64,000 nucleotides of DNA from Heligmosomoides polygyrus polygyrus (Eukaryota; Nematoda; Chromadorea; Rhabditida; Heligmosomidae), in contig OX377202.1 of NCBI GenBank assembly GCA_947396885.1, positions 32,727,407 to 32,791,406 on the forward strand, given 5' to 3'. A model generated the notes under the pieces. That model was not told the origin of the DNA, searched no databases, and saw only the letters and a program-made list of their open reading frames with translations. Of the stretch, positions 56,036 through 64,000 are shown one piece after another. The number at the start of each line of letters is the position of its first letter. Within the stretch, counting starts at the first letter, position 1. A program made the translations under genes and the position numbers.

Positions 56036-56255
56036 AAAGCCTACAGATCTACTGGGGAGGGCTTTTTATGGACTCTCGTGGAGGCGTGTCTACCGTGATT
56101 TCCTCGGACTCTCCGTCCGGCACGGTTTTATGGCTCTGGGGCCGTCGCTGGCATATCCGCAGGAGCAGGTCGTAAACCTCCCCTGGATACGTTCCGCCAC
56201 TTCATGCTCTTAACGAACACTTGCAGAATACACCGGTCCGGGTATATTCCACAAG
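56036..56255 (+). repeat. Truncated LTR, same family as 10766-12417
   Basis: Reads as the reverse complement of those LTRs on the + strand: GGGCTTTTTATGGACTCTCG, GGAGGCGTGTCTACCGTG, GCATATCCGCAGGAGCAGGT and AACACTTGCAGAATACACC, ending TATATTCCACA. More diverged (about 90%), with the beginning missing. It joins directly to an RTE fragment. Confidence 0.85.
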
Positions 56256-56259
56256 ATTC

Positions 56260-56820
56260 ACATCGATAATGCGCTTTGTATCTCTTCTGATAAACAAGTA
56301 GATTGTGAGGTTGGCGACTTTCCAAGCATCTCATGACGAAGGAGGCGCTGAAGAGCTTCGGGAATGTGGTATCTTCTTGCCTGTTCCTTACCTTGACGAT
56401 TATGTCGTGGGATTCTGTGATCCTGGTCATGTGTACGCTGTAAAGCCCCAGAAGTATTCTGATGTACTAGTGGGAGCAACTGTGTGGTCAGGGCTTCACG
56501 GGATCGAATGCCTTCTTCAGGTAAATGATAAAGGACAGTGACATCTTGTACTCGCGACACTTCGACGAGCTTCGTGACAATTTTTATGAGGTCGATCGCG
56601 CTGAATCCTCCCGAATCGCTGCTTGTTAGCATGACTGCCCTTCATCCAACGTTTTGTCGATCTTATACAGAATAACTCGAGTGAACCGACTATAGACGAC
56701 GAGCGGATTGGGCGATAGTTGCTAATGTCTCATATGTCTTCCTTCTAGTACTGCAAGGTGGTTTTCCACTGACCATTGGTGAGACAGAACCTTAACCTCT
56801 GCAAAGTAGCGAATGGAGAG
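56260..56820 (-). pseudogene. RTE-type LINE, reverse transcriptase fragment
   Basis: The minus strand, in several frames, reads NYRPI near 56720, then LFCIRSTKR/ILYKIDKTLDEGQ-like sequence, DLIKIVTKLVEVSR, a damaged KKAF..VE stretch, and near the end RQEDTTFPKLFSASFVMRCL, corresponding to the RQGDTISPKLF box of RTE reverse transcriptases. Frameshifted; probably the same family as 19150-19790. Confidence 0.7.
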
Positions 56821-58339
56821 CAGCGTTAGTGTTGTCGAGAACTTATGCGAAAATTTTCAAGTGTTCGGGTGCTGATCATGTAGGACCGACTCCTGGACGA
56901 CTTTCACTGATAAGATGGCGTGCAGAACATCGTAGACGAGGACGGACTGCCCGGCATACATATCCTGCTCCTGCTGGCATATGGACAGGCGGACATGGTT
57001 ATCAAAAGCGTCAGAGTGGAAGTCCTTCGATGACCTTCTCCTGTTGCATTCCGAGTGGAGGTGTAGCTCCGTGTGGGTGTTAAAGACAGGTCGCCTTAGG
57101 AAACTCGATTCTCTCTTACTTGAAACCTCGACATTGTCAGTCAGTTGTTTCTTGTGCTATACGAAGTTTCCAGCTGGATCTTTGTTTACCTCTGCTTAGC
57201 GATTTGGTTTTTGATCGAGTCTTGAGAGACCTGAGTTTGGTGCATACGCTCATAATTTATGCTCTCTCTCAGCAATGTGCAAGCAAAATAAATGAGTTAT
57301 GAGTGACTTTCCGCCGTTTGGGCCTCGTTGTGGTCCGTAGAAGGAACGGTGCGCGGTGTTTCTCATTCGTCTCTACTGGTCAACTAATGGGAGAGGACAT
57401 TGACCCTTGCGGTAGACTCGTTCCTCCCAATTAGGCTGTCCGTGTTCGTGGGGATGGATTCGAAGTGCTAGAGAAGTTAAGGCGATTGGTGAAGTAGAGC
57501 GCAAATTAGACCTTAAATTAGTCCACGTTTGGGCCTCTGCAGACGGCGAGGACTCGAAATGCTAGGCCCTTGCAAAATGAAGATCCATCGTTTGACACAG
57601 GACACAACTAACCAGCAAGTCACCTTAGTCTTGTTATTGGTGAAGCCCCAGATGGTGTTGTGGAAGCTCTTGCATGCCTCTTCAGCTGCTAAGCGTCCGG
57701 AATAGTAATGCGTTCCGGCGACAATCTCAGGAGCCGTAGGAGATTGAATTCCACGGAGTGTCAAAGAAAAACAGGCTGCGCGTCAACATTTTGGACACTA
57801 CGCACGATTATACGACGCTTTTTAAAAAGAGAGGTCTGAAATTATCGGTTGTGCCGATAGTACTGTTTCAGTCGCAATGGATAGCAAGGGTTTTCAATGA
57901 TAGGCAACCGGAACGGAGCTGAAATCTGTGACTACGGTCTAAACCCTTAAGAAGTACTACATGCAAAATAATGGTAATACATTATATATATTCATATATA
58001 TACATATATATGTATATATGGTGGCGATGTCCGTTTCTCCACGTGGTGCCACTGGAAACTGCCCGCTTTTGCGAGCCGAGCCAAACACGGACACTCGAGT
58101 GCAGACGACAGGCCCTTGTGACAGGCTGGCCTATGGAGATCCCATGTCACATCACATGGTTGATGGTGCTTCGTGTATCGCGAGATAATGCTACGGCGTC
58201 CGCGGGAGCCGACGCGCACTCGCAAAGCCCGGCGAGTGTGAGAAGTATGCGAGGGTCCCTGATGCGAGGACGGCATCGGGGGGGGGGGGGGGGCAACTGT
58301 GTTAGTACAAAAGTCCCGCAACGTAGGAAAAACCCGCGT
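56821..58339. other. No host gene recognised; simple repeats
   Basis: An AT-rich microsatellite (TATATA with CATATATA) lies at 57985-58018 and a poly-G run at about 58278-58292. The stretch from 58020 may belong to the 5' part of the following LINE. Confidence 0.4.
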
Positions 58340-60712
58340 GGCAACGCTGGATGTGGGTACGTTGTTGGGCTGCTCCTTTGAGTTGGCAGAGGCACTGGAG
58401 CGAAGAAAGGTTGACTTCTGTGCTGTGCAGGGACGAGGTGGTCCTGCAGCAATTCAAGGGACATAGGCCGAAGCTTTAGAGCCATTTTGTGTGGCAGTCC
58501 CAGGACCACCAGCGGTGTTGGTATAATTGTCTCCGAATGCTTCCGAGACGGGATTGCAAGCGTGGAGCGTTTTAGCGATCGCTTGATGAAGATCGTTGTC
58601 GCTGCTGATCGGCTCTCACCCATCATCAGGCTCCAAAACTCAGGATGAGAACACAGCAGAAGTTCCGTCACTGGACGTAACTATTGTTGCAGGTGATCTT
58701 AATGGTCACGTTGGAGCAACAAAAGACGGTTACTGCTGTGTTGGTGGTTTCGGATACGGGTACGTAACGTCGATGGTGAGCGCATACTTGAGTATGCAGA
58801 GTCGCACGATCTCACCATCGTAAACACGATGTTTCGAAAACGTGCATCCCACCTCATCTCGTTTTATAGCGGGAACACTAAAACGCAAATCGACTTTGTC
58901 CTTACGAGAAATCGAAACCAAGGGCTAGTCACCGATGCGAAGATCGTGCCGTACGAGACGGTCGCCACGCAACAACGACCGCTGATCTGCACTATGAAGA
59001 TCGCTCCTCTGAGCGCTAGGCGATCGAGCGTTGCGGACCACCAAGAATTAAGTGGTGGCGATTGAAGGGGAATGAAGCTGCTGCGACATCTCGCATTCGG
59101 TTGCCGACGGTCACGACCGTCGAAGAAACCTGGAGGGGTGCCACCGAAGCCATGCTAGATGCTGCACGCTCCGAACTTGGCACTACGAAACCGGGACGGC
59201 GTAAGGTCGACAGGCAGTCATGGCTGTGGACTAACGAGGTTGAGGAAAAAGTCCGTGAGAAGAAGAGGTTATACCATGCATTCCTCAGCGACAAGACAGC
59301 CGAAAAATGGCGCTTGTATCAGGAAGCGAAGAAATCGGCCAAGAGGGCAGTGGCCGTTGCAAGAGCCACTCATTATGATGATGTCAACGAGAGACTTGAG
59401 TCGCGCGATGGTGAGCGATTTCTATATCGACTCGCCAAGTTCCGTCATCGCCAGACCGGGGATGTTGAAAAGTTCTTTGGCATCAACGATGAGAATGGCC
59501 ATCTCCCAATGGACCGCAAAATGGCATTGAATCGATGGCGAAACTAATTCGAGGAAATCTCGACGGTAGAGTTTGCCCATCCATCCATTCCCTCTGCTCA
59601 TCCCGTGTACGGCCCCGTTCAGAAAATCACTGTTGAGAGGCGGCTTTAAGGAAGATGATGCCAGGCAAGGCAACGGGCCCTGATAATCTGGCGACCGATT
59701 TGTGCAAGTCCAAATCCTCGTACCCAGCTGAGTGGCTGATGACGATGTTCTTTAACCAGGTGGTTGCGAATAAGAACGTACCTGATAGTTGGCAGATAAG
59801 CACGACGATTACGATTTGGAAGAGGAAGGGCAGTCCAGCAGACTGCACAAGCTAACGTCCAATTCGTTTGCTTTCGCATAGCATGAAGATTTTGAGCGAA
59901 TTGTTGATGGACACATTCGTGACGTCGTCCAGCTTTCTTCCAACCAGTGTGGCTTTGTACCTGGGTGTGGCACCATCGATGCCATACACGCCGTTCATCT
60001 GCTTATAGAAAAGCACCGCGAGAAGCAGAATCCGGTGCATCTTGCCTTCCTCGACTTGGAGAAGGCCTTCGATCGCGTTCCGCGTGAAGTGATATGGTAT
60101 GCTTTAAGACAGCATAATGTTCCCGAAGAGCTCATTGAGTGGGTGCTGCTACTCTGTCCGAGGAGTAAAGTCTAAACGCCAGCAGGTACGTCGATGGAGT
60201 TTCCCATCTCTGTCGGAGTACATCAAGGTTCTGCGCTCTCCCCACTGCTCTTCATCGTCGTTATGGATGCCATATCACGTGATCTTCAGCGGCCAACCCC
60301 TTGGACGTTGCTTTATGCTGACGATGTAATGCTCGCTTGCCAAGATAAGGTTGAACTCCAGCGGCAGGTACAAGCTTGGTGCGATCGTTTGGAGAGATTC
60401 GGACTTAAACTTAATGTCAGAAAAACCGAGTTTTTGACGACTGACGAAGGTGAGTCCAGCTCCATTAAGGTAAGCAGCATTGAGCTGCCACGTACATCAA
60501 GTACTTGGATCAGCAATCGCGTCCGATGGCGGTCTACTCGTTGAAGCCAATTCACGCGTGAATGCAACGTGGTCCAACTGGCGCTCTCTGACGGGAGTGC
60601 TCTGCGACAAGAAGATACCAGAGGGCTTAAATAGATGATCTACAGAGCAGTAATTCGACCTGTAGCTATTTACGGAGCTGAGTGCTGGCCCGTTAACAAA
60701 GAAGTTGAAAGG
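58340..60712 (+). pseudogene. RTE-type LINE, endonuclease plus reverse transcriptase, frameshifted
   Basis: In order on the + strand: EALERRKVDFCAVQG and SGVGIIVSECFRDGIASVER of the AP-like endonuclease, VTIVAGDLNGHVGATKDGY, SFYSGNTKTQIDFVLTRNR, a linker (WLWTNEVEEKVREKKRLYHA), then RT boxes RKMMPGKATGPDNLATDL-like sequence, SSNQCGFV-like, LAFLDLEKAFDRVPREV, SVGVHQGSALSPLLFIVVMD and the catalytic LLYADDVML. Several frameshifts and stops (near 58470, 58660, 59545, 60170, 60540) inactivate it. The end is cut by a TA repeat at 60716. Confidence 0.9.
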
Positions 60713-60714
60713 CG

Positions 60715-60715
<1 letters not shown>

Positions 60716-60783
<68 letters not shown>

Positions 60784-60828
60784 CATATATATACATATAT
60801 ACATATATATACATATATATATATATAA
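60716..60828. repeat. (TA)n microsatellite with interspersed TACATATA
   Basis: About 110 bases of alternating TA with occasional C. It replaces the 3' end of the LINE and lies shortly before an assembly gap. Tyr-Ile repeat frames here are artefacts. Confidence 0.97.
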
Positions 60829-60914
60829 TCTTCTTCAGCTTTTGTCCCGCTTTCCTGGAATATTAGCGCCACTATCAACAAAATGCCAAAAAGAGAAAAA
60901 TCGTCTTCACCAAC

Positions 60915-61114
60915 NNNNNNNNNNNNNNNNNNNNNNNNNNNNNNNNNNNNNNNNNNNNNNNNNNNNNNNNNNNNNNNNNNNNNNNNNNNNNNNNNNNNNN
61001 NNNNNNNNNNNNNNNNNNNNNNNNNNNNNNNNNNNNNNNNNNNNNNNNNNNNNNNNNNNNNNNNNNNNNNNNNNNNNNNNNNNNNNNNNNNNNNNNNNNN
61101 NNNNNNNNNNNNNN
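60915..61114. other. Assembly gap (200 N)
   Basis: Exactly 200 unknown bases, the same size as the gap at 6977, so the length is nominal. Confidence 0.99.
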
Positions 61115-61360
61115 TCCTATGTGGCCTATCCAACCTCCATCGCACGTACGCGATTCATTCTCTGAAGTGCTCGTTCTATACATGGTGAGGAACAGATAGA
61201 GCCTTAACCCGAAGTGCTTATTCTGCGGAAGCAGAAATGAAATCAATTGGTATTGGTAGACCGCTCGATACGTTTCACAGAAGGGAATAACATTACTCGA
61301 TTCCTTTACTCATTCTCCCCACTCCCCTCCCCCCATCCCACCCGCTCTACCAATATCCCA

Positions 61361-61495
61361 GCCCTAGTTTATACTTGCGCCGCAGGGCGGTTCGGCACAA
61401 TTGTCGGAATAGATATCGAACGGGTGGCTCGAAAAATTGATATCTGTTACGATCGCAGGGCCGCGTCGCGTGGCGGCGCAAGTATAAACTTGGGC
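61361..61495. mobile_element. MITE with TTTATACTTGCGCCGC ends
   Basis: GCCCTAGTTTATACTTGCGC at the left and the complement of GCGCAAGTATAAACTTGGGC at the right; 135 bp, non-coding. The outer part (GCC..A..TTATACTT) resembles the ends of the MITE at 44400-44540. Confidence 0.8.
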
Positions 61496-61789
61496 TTACC
61501 CATGTTCCGGCAGAAAATGGAAGTGAGAGGTACGCGTACGCTTGTTGTTGCACGAAGCCTTTAAAAAGTCATCTGCAAATCTCACGGATGCTGTGCAAAG
61601 TCTTAACTGTGGCACGTCTTCTGGATCCGGATGCACATTGGATAACGTCTGTGACACATTCGATGAGTCCGGACGCGTATGTCACGACGTCTTCGACACG
61701 TCTTTTGCACCCCGACACACGTGCACGACGTGTGTAGCACGTCTTCTGACGCCACATTGGGCGACACTGAGAGAAAATACTGGTCACCT

Positions 61790-62475
61790 TATTGGTCCCT
61801 TTCACTGATCCCCTTCACTAGTCCCTTTACTGGTCCCCCCTCCCCCTTTAGTGGTTCTATTACTGGACCCTTTACTGAACACCTTTAAATGGTCTTCCCT
61901 TTATTGGCTCCCTTACTGGCCCTGTCTTGATCGTTGATTCACTGATACCCCATTTATTGGTCTCCCTTCAATGGACCTCCCCTCTTCACCGCTCCCTATT
62001 ACTGGTCCCACCTTCACTGCTCTCCCTTCTTTTGGTCAACCCTTTACAGGTTCCTTCACTGGACCTCCCACACCCTCCCCTTCACCGGTCCCTCTCTCGC
62101 TGCCCCCCCCCCCTTTACTGATCGCTCTTCACTGTTCCCCTTTATTGTCATCAGCCCTTTTCCGGTTCACCCTTCACTGGTCCTCCCTTCATGTCCCTAC
62201 TACTGCTCCTACCTTTACTGGACCTCCCTTTACTGGTCCCCTCTTCACTGGTCCCCTTATTCTTCACGGATCCCCATTACTGGTCCCACCCTCACTGGTC
62301 CCCCTTTTATTCATCAACCGTTTCCCGGTTCTCCTCCATTGAACCATCCCCCCCCCCCGCCTTCACCGGTCCCCATTACTGGTCCCTTCCACACCGGTCC
62401 CCCTTCACTGGTACCCTCTTCACTGGTCAACCTTCAACCGGTCCCCCTTCACTGGACCACCCCCTCCCCGGGGCA
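61790..62475. repeat. Degenerate ACTGGTCCC array, long block
   Basis: TTCACTGGTCCC, TTTACTGGTCCCC, CTACTGCTCC and similar 12-16 base words follow one another for nearly 700 bases with very uneven spacing. Pyrimidine-rich. The proline- and threonine-rich frames through it are not genes. Confidence 0.85.
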
Positions 62476-63264
62476 GACGTAGCTCCAACGCCGCGCGAAC
62501 CACCTCTGGCGTCGCGCACGGTGCGCGACGAAATCGGACAAGTTGTCGCGGTGCGCCTGCTTCAGGGGCGGCTAGACTCGCGCTAGGGCGCCAAAGAGTG
62601 TGCCGGCGACTTTGACCGTGCAGTTGAAGGAAAGAGACATGAGATGAGGATGAAACAAGTCTGATGTCTCCTGGTAGGGATGTGGAGTGGTTGTTAACAA
62701 AGTGCTGACGGAATAAGGATTTGGTTCATATGAGTGAAGGGAACGGTCAAGGATCTGCTGAGGGAAATTCGAAACAAGAACTCGGACGTGATTACTAACT
62801 AGAAGCTTCGGAAGCAAATGTTTGTATGTTTCTATCGGGGGGGGGGGGGGGCGAGGTGAGGATGAGCGCACTAATCCGTAGCTTTTCCCTTAATTCTAAC
62901 TCTGCGCTGCACTTGACCGTCACCATCTCACTTGTTCACGTGTAATGTCATTACCAAACACCCCTTCAGCAAACACGAGTGAAATAAAACTGTGCTGAAT
63001 TATTCCACAACCCTGGAAGCTATCTTCTAAGACAAAAGGTTGTTAGAAGCATAAATTGAGGGAGACGACCTGATGGATGGTAAGCAAAACAGCGCAATTT
63101 ACTCTTTGCAAAAAACATGGCTACTGTGGTCCTGACGAGCAATAAACGTCAAAGAACTAGGCGAGGAGCTTAAGCAGTGGTAAAACGTGCTCCGTGGCTA
63201 ACCATGAACGCACGTCCTCGTTTCAGCCCCGCGACGTCGCGTTGGAGTTACGTCCTGGAGCCTC
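62476..63264. other. No gene recognised
   Basis: A poly-G run lies at about 62838-62850. Nothing else supported. Confidence 0.4.
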
Positions 63265-63375
63265 CCCTCCCCCTCCCTCACCGGTCCCCATTACTGGTCC
63301 CCCTTTACTGATCCCCTCTTCACTGGTCCCTCGTTTATTGGTCAACCCTTTACCGGTCCCCTTACTGGGCAGACG
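63265..63375. repeat. Degenerate ACTGGTCCC array, short block
   Basis: CACCGGTCCCCATTACTGG, TCACTGGTCCCTCG and TTTACCGGTCCCC, the same vocabulary as 61790-62475. Confidence 0.8.
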
Positions 63376-64000
63376 AGGGGATTGTCTCCGGATCTAATAT
63401 GCGTTCCGATGAGGACAAATAGGCGCGTGGCTCGTAATAAGCTGGTTCAAGTGAACAAACTTTTGAAATTGAACCACCCTTCACGTCGATGCAGGCTATT
63501 TTTCCATTTTACACATTTTTTAAACGACACTTTTTCCCATTTGGAGTGAGTTTGCAGCGCAGCTGAGTGGCTCAAATGTCCTTTAGCCTAGTCAAAATCT
63601 CACATTTCGAAGAGTATAAGGAGTTTTCATAGGCCTCCAAATCCCTATGTTTCCTTCTTCAAAGAAATGATCCTGTGGTCACCTTAATCATGGGAAAACT
63701 GTGCGGGTAACTGCAAAAAAGTGTCATATGGGCAACATTGCCAGCGTGCAATTACTTAAGATTTCAACCCCAAAGGTTCCACTTTCGCAGCTTGATTTCA
63801 ACTGTAACGCTTAGCGGAACAAATGAGTATTGTAGCTCATCGGAAGGAGGGCTTGGTGCAAATCACGAATATGTGTTTCCATTTACAATGCGCTCAGCTT
63901 GAAGAGTGCTACACAAAAGCGGCGTAAAAGGCGGTTTTTTGCTTTTTCCGCCCAAAGAGCAGAAGTTAAGGCCGGTATTGTAATAGTAATTCATTGTCCC
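63376..64000. other. Right edge, no gene recognised
   Basis: No domain, exon chain or repeat that I can name. Confidence 0.4.

Noticed and set aside
60635..60830. Tyr-Ile repeat protein
   Set aside because: Produced by the (TA)n microsatellite.
61971..62586. Proline/threonine-rich open frames
   Set aside because: Direct translation of the ACTGGTCCC-type repeat in several frames.

Overview
This is nuclear DNA of a nematode, most likely a strongylid (hookworm-like). Genes are split by introns of about 50 nt up to several kb with GT-AG borders, and the ribosomal protein eL42 has the nematode-type N-terminus. The repeats (mariner copies, RTE-type LINEs, a GIY-YIG Penelope-like element) fit parasitic clade V worms. 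There is no bacterial-style gene layout; all operon-, RBS- or CRISPR-type features are absent.

Three host genes can be rebuilt exon by exon on the + strand. (1) An oxysterol-binding-protein-related gene (about 599-6220), whose lipid-transfer domain is nearly complete and whose fourth intron holds a dead mariner. (2) The ribosomal protein gene rpl-36A/eL42 (23149-28022), with an unusually long 4 kb first intron and a TA-flanked MITE in the second. (3) A nibrin/NBS1-like DNA-repair gene (35334-55103) of 17 recognised exons with matching phases over about 20 kb. It has an N-terminal FHA domain, three duplicated exons in the middle, and an MRE11-binding-like basic patch plus an IIGGSDL-like motif at the end. 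Its introns carry a Tc1 remnant, several mariners, MITEs, a heat-shock-element cluster and a nested fold-back element. Weaker gene pieces are a terminal exon at 12530-12778, three minus-strand exons at 14022-14450, and a possible first exon starting MGNS at 55617.

Layout: 0.6-6.2 kb ORP gene; 6.3-8.7 kb Penelope-like element with inverted arms and an assembly gap; 9-12.4 kb SINE-like repeat and a very young LTR element with an unusual membrane-protein interior; 12.5-15.9 kb gene fragments and repeats; 16-22 kb mariner, MITEs, a 172-bp satellite and an RTE piece; 23.1-28.0 kb rpl-36A; 29.4-34.1 kb mariners with nested insertions and a CR1/jockey-like LINE; 35.3-55.1 kb nibrin-like gene; 55.6-64 kb a possible gene start, LTR and RTE fragments, TA repeat, second gap and ACTGGTCCC-type repeats.

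The two items most worth follow-up are the LTR element at 10766-12417 (nearly identical LTRs around an 802-bp interior that encodes a hydrophobic, non-gag/pol-like protein) and the fold-back element at 48822-50142, whose removal with one 3-bp duplication exactly restores a mariner reading frame. All family names come from reading translations by eye; no search was run.
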